A stretch of 5,488 nucleotides of DNA from Nocardioidaceae bacterium. GTDB lineage: Bacteria; Actinomycetota; Actinomycetes; Propionibacteriales; Nocardioidaceae. The stretch covers positions 1 through 5,488 of the forward strand of contig JAOPXA010000140.1 in assembly GCA_025965395.1 (NCBI GenBank), given 5' to 3'. A program made the translations under genes and the position numbers. Positions within the stretch are counted from its first letter, which is position 1, and each line of letters begins with the position of its first letter. The notes beneath the pieces were generated by a model. That model saw only the letters and a list, made by a program, of their open reading frames with translations. It searched no databases and had not been told where the DNA came from. This document shows positions 1-5,488 of the stretch, in pieces.

Positions 1-221
1 TCGAGACCGACGCGCGAGATGATCGCTACGCCGTTCCACTGGTTGACGCCGAAGTGCGCGACCTCGTAGCCGAGCTCATGGAGGGGCAGCGCCGGGAACT
101 GGTCCTCGCGGCACTTGGTCTCTTGGATGGCCAGGACATCGACGTCGCTGCGCTCGAGAAACGCTGCCACGCGGTCGATCCGGCTGCGCACGGAGTTGAC
201 GTTCCAGGTGGCAATTCGCAC
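1..221 (-). CDS. xthA: Exodeoxyribonuclease III / AP endonuclease, N-terminal part (runs off left edge)
   Basis: First 73 residues of an ExoIII-type enzyme of the endonuclease/exonuclease/phosphatase superfamily. These cytoplasmic DNA-repair enzymes cut the backbone at abasic sites and remove nucleotides from 3' ends. The protein opens VRIATWNVNSVRSRID, which matches the family start, with Asn7 in the usual place. QETK at residues 33-36 carries Glu34, the conserved metal ligand, and NGVAIISR at 63-70 matches the next conserved block. The chosen start is a GTG at 219-221 because family members begin one residue before RIATWN. An in-frame GTG at 237-239 would add only six residues that do not look conserved. 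No strong Shine-Dalgarno sequence precedes either start. It lies 37 bases after mrpG on the same strand, so it may be read from the mrp transcript. About two thirds of the protein is outside the window. The family is clear; the exact subgroup cannot be settled from this part. Confidence 0.93.
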   Translation of the reverse strand, partial: MRIATWNVNSVRSRIDRVAAFLERSDVDVLAIQETKCREDQFPALPLHELGYEVAHFGVNQWNGVAIISRVGL

Positions 222-258
222 CGGCCCAACGTACCCCACACCCGCCGAGGAGAAGAGT
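222..258. other. Short mrpG-xthA intergenic gap
   Basis: These 37 bases separate the mrpG stop codon from the preferred xthA GTG start. I see no GC-rich hairpin followed by a T-run on the minus strand, so an intrinsic terminator is not supported. I also see no convincing promoter boxes. The simplest reading is that xthA can be reached by read-through from the mrp operon, but a weak or lineage-specific promoter inside mrpG cannot be excluded. Confidence 0.5.
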
Positions 259-603
259 TCAGCGGGTGTCGGGGTCAGCGAGCTCGTCGGTGAGAAGTAG
301 GTCTTGGCGCACCGTGGTGGTGCGGTATGCCGCGCGGCCGACCATGTGGGCCGACACGGGCGCGGTGAGCAGCTGAAAGATCGCCACGATCGCCAGCATC
401 CCGAGGTCACCTGCATCGCGCACACGGAACGCCACTCCGCCGAGGATGAGCAGCAAGCCGAGCACCTGGGGCTTGGTGGCGGCGTGCATCCGGGTGAACA
501 GGTCAGGAAAACGGACGAGCCCGATCGCTGCCGTGAGCGCGAGGAACGAGCCGGCGAGCAGACATACGGCACTCGCCACGTCACTGAAGGCGGACCACGT
601 CAT
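259..603 (-). CDS. mrpG: Mrp Na+/H+ antiporter subunit G
   Basis: A 114-residue small membrane subunit of the Mrp (CPA3) cation/proton antiporter, within the usual MrpG size range. Three hydrophobic segments are visible, at about residues 9-30, 47-60 and 67-88. The family signature GLVRFPDLFTRMHAATKPQ spans residues 28-46 between the first two segments and is close to diagnostic for MrpG/PhaG. A second conserved stretch, LTAPVSAHMVGRAAYR (79-94), ends the last membrane segment. The tail from about residue 95 is polar and probably cytoplasmic. The ATG overlaps the mrpF stop by four bases (ATGA), and GAAGGTGAG lies just upstream, inside mrpF. It is the last mrp gene of the operon. MrpG has no catalytic role of its own that is established; in studied species it is needed for full complex activity or assembly. 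I am confident in the assignment. Confidence 0.96.
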   Translation of the reverse strand: MTWSAFSDVASAVCLLAGSFLALTAAIGLVRFPDLFTRMHAATKPQVLGLLLILGGVAFRVRDAGDLGMLAIVAIFQLLTAPVSAHMVGRAAYRTTTVRQDLLLTDELADPDTR

Positions 604-887
604 GACGACTCACCTTCGAGCGTGCCGCCCTTGCCCTCGCGCCCGACGAACCTGGCGACGCTCACCGAACCCACGAAACCGACCAGCGACAGCACCACGA
701 TGATCGGGATCGACGTGGTCGAGCGGGTGTAGGCGGCACCGACCCCGAGACCGGCAACGAGGATGGCCACGAACGTGTCCATGGCGACCGTCCTGTTGAG
801 CGTGGTGGGCCCAAGAGCCATGCGCAGCAAGGTCAGCAGGGCCGCGACACCGAGCATCGCGGCACAGATCCAGACGACGACTGTCAT
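600..887 (-). CDS. mrpF: Mrp Na+/H+ antiporter subunit F
   Basis: A 95-residue membrane subunit, the normal length for MrpF/PhaF. Three hydrophobic segments lie at about residues 3-24, 36-52 and 58-80. The family block between the first two reads LGPTTLNRTVAMDTFVA (25-41). Its Gly-Pro and the membrane Asp37 are characteristic, but the position before Arg32 is Asn, where I expect Asp in many relatives. The short tail after residue 82 is charged. The ATG overlaps the mrpE stop by four bases, and its own stop overlaps mrpG in the same way. MrpF is required for antiport by the complex in characterised bacteria. Related MrpF homologues have been linked to bile-salt or organic anion efflux, but nothing here points to that alone. 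Confidence 0.96.
   Translation of the reverse strand: MTVVVWICAAMLGVAALLTLLRMALGPTTLNRTVAMDTFVAILVAGLGVGAAYTRSTTSIPIIVVLSLVGFVGSVSVARFVGREGKGGTLEGESS
609..617 (-). promoter_or_regulatory. Ribosome binding site of mrpG
   Basis: The minus strand reads GAAGGTGAG here, five bases before the mrpG ATG at 601-603. It lies inside the mrpF coding end and supports the ATG that overlaps the mrpF stop. Confidence 0.6.
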
Positions 888-1447
888 GCGAGGCTCCCTT
901 GTGCCCGTGCGCGGTAGGCCGCTAGCTCATCCTTCGAGGCGATTGCCTCCATGAGGCGGCGCTCCTGACGGAGCACGCGTGCGCGGGCAGCATCGACGTC
1001 GGCCTCAGACCGTACGCCGATGACGTGTAGGTAGAGCGTGCTCTCTTCGCGGGACACCTCGAGGAGCAGCCCGCCCGGGACGAGTGACGACAGCTCAGCG
1101 GTGAAGGTCAGATACAGATCCGATCGGGCGTGCAGCGGCACCTTGATGATCGCGTTCATGGGTTGCTTGCCGAACGTCAGGGCGATGCGCACCACCTGGA
1201 TGCTCGCGGTCACGAGGTCGTAGACGAACTGCGCGACCAGCTTGACGAACGGGAGGGGTCGGATCGTGCCGTCGAACTGAACCGGCGGCAAGGGGAATAC
1301 GCGCAACACGACCGTGGCGACGAGGAAACCGCCGACCACCTCCAGCAGACCGAAGTGCCCCCACAGCAGGATCCAGATGACCGTCAGCCCGAGGGCCATC
1401 GGCAGCTGGAATCCGAGCCGGGCGCGTTGGCGCCGGGTGGGGCTCAT
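884..1447 (-). CDS. mrpE: Mrp Na+/H+ antiporter subunit E
   Basis: A 187-residue subunit with the MNHE/MrpE domain. A short basic N-terminus (TRRQRAR, 4-10) precedes two closely spaced hydrophobic segments at about residues 14-30 and 32-50. FPLPPV (51-56) and an amphipathic, partly membrane-associated stretch (about 66-91) follow. The cytoplasmic domain holds the typical run RSDLYLTFTAELSSLVPG (108-125), then LLLEV and LYLHVIGV (139-145 region), which are the best conserved parts of the family. The C-terminal ~40 residues are charged and look helical. Length fits actinobacterial MrpE, which is somewhat longer than the ~158-residue Bacillus form because of this tail. The ATG overlaps the mrpD stop by four bases. 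A GGGGGT just upstream is only a weak ribosome site, suggesting start by coupling to mrpD translation. MrpE is thought to help assembly or stability of the complex. Confidence 0.95.
   Translation of the reverse strand: MSPTRRQRARLGFQLPMALGLTVIWILLWGHFGLLEVVGGFLVATVVLRVFPLPPVQFDGTIRPLPFVKLVAQFVYDLVTASIQVVRIALTFGKQPMNAIIKVPLHARSDLYLTFTAELSSLVPGGLLLEVSREESTLYLHVIGVRSEADVDAARARVLRQERRLMEAIASKDELAAYRARAQGSLA
894..900 (-). promoter_or_regulatory. Ribosome binding site of mrpF
   Basis: The minus strand reads AAGGGAG, six bases before the mrpF ATG at 885-887, within the last codons of mrpE. It fits the overlapping start. Confidence 0.6.
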
Positions 1448-3039
1448 GGGCTGACCCCCAGCACGGCCTGGATGTAGGGCGTACGTTCGTGCAGCTCCAC
1501 GGCGGCGTGAGAGGTCAGGGCAAACAGCGGCCCGGCGGCCAACGTCAGCCCGACACCGACGGCGACCAACGCAAGCGTGGGCAGCACCATGGCGCGTGGC
1601 AGACGCTCATCGACGGCGTATGCCTCGACCGCCACCCCGCGGCCCTGGCCACTCGGGCTGGACTGAGTGTCGGCATGGCCGCTGTAGAGAGCGCCGAACT
1701 CGTCTACCTCGGATGCGTCGACGCTGCGCGGCTGCCAGAAAGCTCGGTTCCAGGCCCGCGCGACTGCATACAGAGTCAAAAGGCTGGTCACGATTGCACC
1801 CACGACGACGACCGTCGAGAGCCAGCCGGGTTGGCCGGTGCCGGCTTCGACCAAGGCGAGCTTGCCGAGAAACCCGGATAAGGGAGGTATGCCCGCAAGG
1901 TTCATCGCGGGGATGAAAAACATGACCGCGAGCAGCGGGGATGCCTTGGCCAGGCCGCCGAGCTTGTCGAGCGCGGTGCTGCCGCCGCGTAGCTCGATGA
2001 GCCCGGTCACGAGGAACAGTGTGGTCTGGATCGTGATGTGGTGGGCGACGTAGAAGATGGCGCCCGAGAGGCCGAGGTCGGTGCCCAGCGCGATGCCGAA
2101 GATCATGTAGCCGATGTGGCTCACGAGGGTGAACGACAACATGCGTTTGATGTCGGACTGGGCGACAGCGCCCAGGATGCCGACGACCATCGTCGCGAGC
2201 GCTACCCAGAGCAGGAGGTCATTGAGTGGACTGTCTGGGAAGATGAGCGTCTGGATCCGGATGATGGCGTAGACGCCGACCTTGGTGAGCAAGCCGGCGA
2301 ACACGGCGGTGACGGGCGCGGGGGCGGTCGGGTAGGAGTCGGGGAGCCAGGACGACAGCGGGAAGACAGCGGCCTTGATCGCAAATGCCGTGAGCAGCAG
2401 AAGCTGCAAAATGAGCTGCACGCTCGGCGCGACATCGGCCATCTTGCCCGACAGATCGGCGAAGTTGGTGGTGCCGGTGGCCGCATAGACGCTGGCGATG
2501 CCGATGAGGAAGATCACCGACGACAGGAGGCTCACGACGATGTACGTGGTGCCGGATCGGATGCGCGACTCGGTGCCGCCAAGCGTGATGAGCACGTAGC
2601 TGGCGGCGAGCAGGATCTCGAAGCCGACGAACAGGTTGAACAGGTCGGCAGAGAGGAATGCGTTGGAGACGCCCGCGCTCAGCACCAGATAGGTCGGGTG
2701 GAACACCGACAAGGGCGTCTCGCGGCCGAACTCCGAAATGCCCTGGCCGAGTGAGTAGAGCAGCACGATCAACGTGACGACGCTCGAAACCAACAGCATC
2801 AGCGCAGACAGCCGGTCGGCCACGAGGCTGATGCCCAGCTGGGCTGGCCAGCCGCCGACGTGGACGACCTGTGGGCCGTACTGGTCGGCGCGGTAGAGCA
2901 GGATCGCCGCGATCGTCACCGTGGTCGACAGCACCACGATGCTGATGATGCGTTGGGCGCTCGCCGATCGCCCGAAGACCAAGCAGAGGCCCGCGGCGAG
3001 CAGCGGCAGGATCACCGGCAAGGACACGAGGTGGGTCAT
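1444..3039 (-). CDS. mrpD: Mrp Na+/H+ antiporter subunit D (NuoM/N-like)
   Basis: A 531-residue polytopic protein of the proton-translocating NADH dehydrogenase antiporter-like family, one of the two large subunits of the Mrp complex. It carries the key membrane charges: Glu141 in LFVGFEILLAASY, Lys222 in FAIKAAVFPLSSWLPDSYPTAP, Lys253 in GLLTKVGVYAIIR, and Lys393 in IPPLSGFLGKLAL. SDIKRMLSFTLVSHIGYM (295-312) and HHITIQTTLFL (333-343) form the second half of the pathway. Roughly 14 hydrophobic segments can be counted. Glu141 and Lys222 correspond to residues known to be essential in Bacillus MrpD. Two features stand out: Gln338 sits where the neighbouring MrpA has Lys, and a hydrophilic stretch at about 436-483 makes the protein longer than the ~490-residue Bacillus form. 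The ATG overlaps the mrpC stop (ATGA) and the stop overlaps mrpE. MrpD rather than NuoM/N is clear from the operon. Confidence 0.97.
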   Translation of the reverse strand: MTHLVSLPVILPLLAAGLCLVFGRSASAQRIISIVVLSTTVTIAAILLYRADQYGPQVVHVGGWPAQLGISLVADRLSALMLLVSSVVTLIVLLYSLGQGISEFGRETPLSVFHPTYLVLSAGVSNAFLSADLFNLFVGFEILLAASYVLITLGGTESRIRSGTTYIVVSLLSSVIFLIGIASVYAATGTTNFADLSGKMADVAPSVQLILQLLLLTAFAIKAAVFPLSSWLPDSYPTAPAPVTAVFAGLLTKVGVYAIIRIQTLIFPDSPLNDLLLWVALATMVVGILGAVAQSDIKRMLSFTLVSHIGYMIFGIALGTDLGLSGAIFYVAHHITIQTTLFLVTGLIELRGGSTALDKLGGLAKASPLLAVMFFIPAMNLAGIPPLSGFLGKLALVEAGTGQPGWLSTVVVVGAIVTSLLTLYAVARAWNRAFWQPRSVDASEVDEFGALYSGHADTQSSPSGQGRGVAVEAYAVDERLPRAMVLPTLALVAVGVGLTLAAGPLFALTSHAAVELHERTPYIQAVLGVSP

Positions 3040-3482
3040 GGCCGATCGACCCCCTCGGTGTCGGAGCCTTCTTCGTCGAGCTCGCCGCCGGCGCTGTCGT
3101 CGAAGCTGGTCGAGGTGTCATCACGTTCGGCGAGGCGGCGGATGAGGGCGTCCTCGACGTCGTCCTGCACGTCGTCGTTGCCGTTGATCTGCCAGGAGCG
3201 GTAGGCGAGGGCGAGCCCGAACGCGGTGACGCCGAGCGTGATCACGATCGCGGTGAGCGCCATGGCCTGGGGGAGTGAGTCGGCCATCGATGAGGTGGGG
3301 TTGTCGCCGACGATCGGCGGATTGCCCGCGGGCCCCGATGCCATGAGGAAGAGGATGTTGACGCCGTTGCCGATAAGGACGATGCCGACGAGTATGCGCG
3401 TCAGGCTGCGTTCGAGGAGCAGCGTCACGCCCGAGGCGATGAGCACACCGACGACGATCGCAAGGGTCAGGTTGGAACTCAT
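3036..3482 (-). CDS. mrpC: Mrp Na+/H+ antiporter subunit C (NuoK-like)
   Basis: A 148-residue subunit related to NuoK of respiratory complex I. Three membrane segments are visible at about residues 5-22, 27-48 and 72-94. Conserved family parts are RILVGIVLIGNGVNILFLMASG (29-50) and the DSLPQAMALTAIVITLGVTAFGLALAYR stretch (68-95), whose PQA..LTAIVI core is diagnostic of MrpC. The first ~100 residues cover the whole usual fold. The last ~46 residues form a strongly acidic, probably cytoplasmic tail with 18 Asp/Glu against 4 Arg, which makes this subunit longer than the ~113-residue Bacillus MrpC. The ATG overlaps the end of the mrpA gene by four bases and has the best ribosome site in the window. 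MrpC is believed to pack between MrpA and MrpD and take part in the central hydrophilic path. Assignment is firm; the tail function is unknown. Confidence 0.96.
   Translation of the reverse strand: MSSNLTLAIVVGVLIASGVTLLLERSLTRILVGIVLIGNGVNILFLMASGPAGNPPIVGDNPTSSMADSLPQAMALTAIVITLGVTAFGLALAYRSWQINGNDDVQDDVEDALIRRLAERDDTSTSFDDSAGGELDEEGSDTEGVDRP
3049..3056 (-). promoter_or_regulatory. Ribosome binding site of mrpD
   Basis: The minus strand reads GAGGGGGT, nine bases before the mrpD ATG at 3037-3039. It is encoded in the last codons of mrpC. Confidence 0.5.
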
Positions 3483-5488
3483 ACGCGCACCTCCTCGTCG
3501 GTCGGTTCGTCGGTCGTCTGGTCGGCATCGATGCCGCCGCCAAGGCTGCGCAGGATGTCGAGCATGAGCCCGACCACGACGAGGTAGACGCCCAGGTCGA
3601 AGAACAGCGAGGTCACCAGGTGCAGCTCGCCGACGAAGCCGAGCGAGATGTCGATCGTCGCGCTCTGGAGCACCTCTCCGCCCAGCAGGATCGGGACGAG
3701 GCCGGAGAGCGCGGCGGTGGCGAGGCCCAGACCGAGCACGAGTCCGGCGTCGACGGGTGCCGCTTCGTCGAGCTCATACCGTCCGCCGGCCAGGTAGCGG
3801 ATCATGAGCGCGATGCCCGCGATCAGCCCTCCGGCGAAGCCTCCGCCGGGTGCGTTGTGGCCGGAGAAGATCAGATAGACCGAGAACACGATCACGGTAT
3901 GGAAGACCAGTCGCGTGATGACTTCGAACACGATGGAACGGCTGGCCGGATCGACCGTGCGCCCGGCGCGCAACCAGGTCTGCTTGTGCGGCACATTGGG
4001 GGAGGCCTTGGTGTTGTCGCGGATCGCCTCGCTGGGCCGGACTTGCGTGGTGCGGCCGGTGATGAGGTAAATGAGGCTGGCGACGCCGGTGGCAGCGACG
4101 ACCAAGACACTCAGCTCGCCCAGGGTGTCCCAAGCGCGAATGTCGACAAGGATGACGTTGACGATGTTCTTGCCACCGCCGTAGGAGACGGCCTCGGGCG
4201 CGAAGTCAGTGGAGATGGGGGTGGCGGTGCGGCTGCCCGCCGCGGCCAGGCCGACCCCAGCGGCGACCGCGCCCACCGCGACGCCGATCGCCACGCGGAA
4301 CCATCGCGTCCCTGTCACCGGCCGGACGGAGAAGTACGGGGGGAGGCGGCGCAGCACCAGGATGAAGATGACCAGCATGACCGTTTCGACCAGGATCTGG
4401 GTGAGCGCCAGGTCGGGTGCGCCATGGAGCACGAAGAGCATCGCCGTGCCATAGCCGGTGACGCCGACGACCAGCACCGCGCGCAGTCTGCGCCGCGATC
4501 GGGCGGTGACGATGGCGGCGATGGCAATCACGGCCGCGACGACCGCCTGGATCGGGGTGTCCCACGCATACACGTCGCCCCACTCGCGGTTGCGGACGAG
4601 GGCGGAGCCTGGCACGGCGATGAGGACGAGCAGGATGATCGTGAGGTAGACGGGCAAGGACCCTCGCTGGGTGGCGCCGGTGACCTCGACGGCGAGGCGG
4701 TCGATGCCGCGCATGAGGCGGTAGAACGCGCGCTCGGCATCGGGGAGGCGGAGGTGCTCGGCGAGGGTGCGTTGCCCCTCGGCGATCGGCTTGCGGGCCA
4801 GGAACAACAACAGTCCGCCGATGACTGACACGGCCGACAGGGCGAGCGGCAGGTTGAAGCCGTGCCAGAGCACCAGCTCGGGTTCGTGCGCGCCCTCGGG
4901 GAACAGGTCGACATACCCGCGCAGCAGCTCGGTCTCGCGTGCGCCGAGGAAACCCACGACCAGTCCGACGGCGGCGAGCACGGCCGGCGCGAGGATGAAC
5001 GACGTCGACGCGGGGCGGCGCGGAACGCATACGTCGACGCCTTGCTTGTCGCCGAAGATGCCCCAGACGAAGCGGGCGGTGTAGGCCATCGTCAGGATCG
5101 AGCCCAGGACGAGCCCGGCTAGCACCACCCAGGCGATGGGGCCGACGCCAGTGTCCTTGTCGAGGTCGATGAATGCCGCGAACACCGCCTCCTTGGCCAC
5201 GAACCCGGCGAGCGGCGGGAGGCCTGCCATCGACGGCGCGGCGATCAGGGTGATGACGAAGACGACCGGCATGGTGCGCCGCATACCCGAGAGCTTGCGG
5301 AGGTCGCGGGACCCCGTGCTGCGGTCGACCACGCCGACGATGAGGAACAGCGCCGACTTGAAGAGCGCGTGCGCGGTGACCATCGCGATGCCCGCCAGCG
5401 CCGCCGATCGCGTGCCGACGCCGATGATCGTGATGAGGAAGCCGAGCTGGCTGACGGTGCCGTAGGCGAGCAGGAGCTTGAGGTCGTG
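3479..5488 (-). CDS. mrpA: Mrp Na+/H+ antiporter subunit A fused to MrpB, C-terminal 669 residues
   Basis: Largest subunit of the Mrp antiporter. The open frame continues to the window edge, so the true start and roughly the first 300 residues are outside; the ATG at 5381-5383 is internal. Counting from the edge, the NuoL-like module ends with HDLKLLLAYGTVSQLGFL (1-18), AHALFKSALFL (39-49, with Lys44) and GLPPLAGFVAKEAVF (89-103, Lys99). Further membrane segments lead to the DUF4040 (NuoJ-like) block at about 330-385, with GAPDLALTQILVETVML and membrane Glu368. An MbhE-like part with DIRAWDTLGELSVL (449-462) follows at about 435-480. A polar linker (about 480-516) joins this to a full MrpB domain (about 517-650) with GHNAPGGGFAGGLIAG (543-558). 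The tail is acidic. A NuoL-like N-terminal module with DUF4040 and MrpB at the C-terminus is typical of actinobacterial MrpA. It starts the operon and overlaps mrpC by four bases. Confidence 0.96.
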   Translation of the reverse strand, partial: HDLKLLLAYGTVSQLGFLITIIGVGTRSAALAGIAMVTAHALFKSALFLIVGVVDRSTGSRDLRKLSGMRRTMPVVFVITLIAAPSMAGLPPLAGFVAKEAVFAAFIDLDKDTGVGPIAWVVLAGLVLGSILTMAYTARFVWGIFGDKQGVDVCVPRRPASTSFILAPAVLAAVGLVVGFLGARETELLRGYVDLFPEGAHEPELVLWHGFNLPLALSAVSVIGGLLLFLARKPIAEGQRTLAEHLRLPDAERAFYRLMRGIDRLAVEVTGATQRGSLPVYLTIILLVLIAVPGSALVRNREWGDVYAWDTPIQAVVAAVIAIAAIVTARSRRRLRAVLVVGVTGYGTAMLFVLHGAPDLALTQILVETVMLVIFILVLRRLPPYFSVRPVTGTRWFRVAIGVAVGAVAAGVGLAAAGSRTATPISTDFAPEAVSYGGGKNIVNVILVDIRAWDTLGELSVLVVAATGVASLIYLITGRTTQVRPSEAIRDNTKASPNVPHKQTWLRAGRTVDPASRSIVFEVITRLVFHTVIVFSVYLIFSGHNAPGGGFAGGLIAGIALMIRYLAGGRYELDEAAPVDAGLVLGLGLATAALSGLVPILLGGEVLQSATIDISLGFVGELHLVTSLFFDLGVYLVVVGLMLDILRSLGGGIDADQTTDEPTDEEVRV
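3489..3495 (-). promoter_or_regulatory. Strong ribosome binding site of mrpC
   Basis: The minus strand reads AGGAGGT, a near-perfect anti-16S match, six bases before the mrpC ATG at 3480-3482. It lies in the last codons of mrpA and confirms the overlapping ATGA start. Confidence 0.8.
3541..3940 (-). other. MrpB domain within the mrpA reading frame
   Basis: This part of the mrpA frame encodes a complete MrpB (MnhB) domain of about 130 residues. It begins near RSIVFEVITRLVFHTVIVF, passes the signature GHNAPGGGFAGG, continues through RYLAGGRYELDEAAPVDAG, and ends in two or more hydrophobic segments up to LMLDILRSLGGG. There is no stop codon between it and the upstream MrpA part. A GTG near its beginning lacks a ribosome site, so a separate MrpB product is unlikely. 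It supplies the MrpB subunit that would otherwise be missing between mrpA and mrpC. Confidence 0.9.

Noticed and set aside
219..239. Upstream in-frame GTG (237-239) as the xthA start
   Set aside because: It would add six residues before the conserved RIATWN start and has no better ribosome site than the GTG at 219-221.
26..241. A 71-codon minus-strand open frame starting at 241
   Set aside because: It is out of frame with the xthA reading that carries WNVNS and QETK, and its Ser/Arg-rich product resembles nothing.
2038..2754. A 238-codon open frame on the plus strand opposite mrpD
   Set aside because: It is highly charged and low in complexity, lies wholly within mrpD, and has no family resemblance. 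It is a shadow of the mrpD codon pattern.
2219..3124. A 301-codon open frame on the minus strand in another frame of mrpD/mrpC
   Set aside because: The Arg/Pro/His-rich product is typical of an out-of-frame reading of GC-rich genes, and the overlapping MrpC and MrpD frames are well supported.
3900..3960. A separate internal start for MrpB inside mrpA
   Set aside because: An in-frame GTG exists near the domain start, but no Shine-Dalgarno sequence precedes it and the frame is continuous from MrpA, so a fusion is simpler.
3620..4828. A 402-codon open frame on the plus strand opposite mrpA
   Set aside because: Its product is a run of Asp, Glu, Arg, Gly and Ala with no recognisable domain. This is the expected mirror of a GC-biased membrane-protein gene, and the minus-strand MrpA reading is certain.
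1..5488. A hidden new system such as a defence island, retron, CRISPR array, insertion sequence or structured RNA
   Set aside because: The window is almost fully explained by seven overlapping or adjacent minus-strand genes. I saw no direct or inverted repeat arrays, transposase motifs, tRNA-like structure or long non-coding stretch.

Overview
The window is GC-rich with strong GC bias at third codon positions. It reads as part of an actinobacterial chromosome: the mrpA-mrpB fusion, the subunit lengths and the motif wording all resemble actinobacterial Mrp proteins. I cannot name a genus from sequence alone. Every supported gene is on the minus strand, so transcription runs from high to low coordinates.

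From the right edge (5488) down to 259 lies a Mrp-type (Mnh/Sha/Pha, CPA3 family) multisubunit monovalent cation/proton antiporter operon, in the order mrpA(B)-mrpC-mrpD-mrpE-mrpF-mrpG. mrpA is cut by the window edge, so its N-terminal part and the operon promoter are outside. MrpB is not a separate gene; its domain forms the C-terminus of the MrpA polypeptide. Each of the five gene junctions is a 4-base ATGA overlap, so the complex appears to be made from one polycistronic message with coupled translation. MrpA and MrpD are the large NuoL/M/N-like antiporter subunits, MrpC is NuoK-like, and the MrpB domain and MrpE, F and G are small membrane subunits. Together they form one membrane complex that exports Na+ (in some species K+ or other monovalent cations) in exchange for protons, supporting pH and salt homeostasis.

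After mrpG there is a 37-base gap and then the start of an exodeoxyribonuclease III (xthA-type AP endonuclease) gene on the same strand, which runs off the left edge. The gap shows no clear terminator, so read-through from the mrp operon is possible.

The window is almost completely coding, with no stretch above 40 bases lacking a gene. I saw no mobile element, RNA gene, CRISPR array or defence-like cassette, and no convincing undescribed system. The second-look items are modest: an acidic tail on MrpC, a hydrophilic insertion near the MrpD C-terminus, a Lys-to-Gln difference in a MrpD membrane motif, the fused MrpA-MrpB, the uniform ATGA junctions, the xthA linkage and an excess of the palindrome CGATCG.
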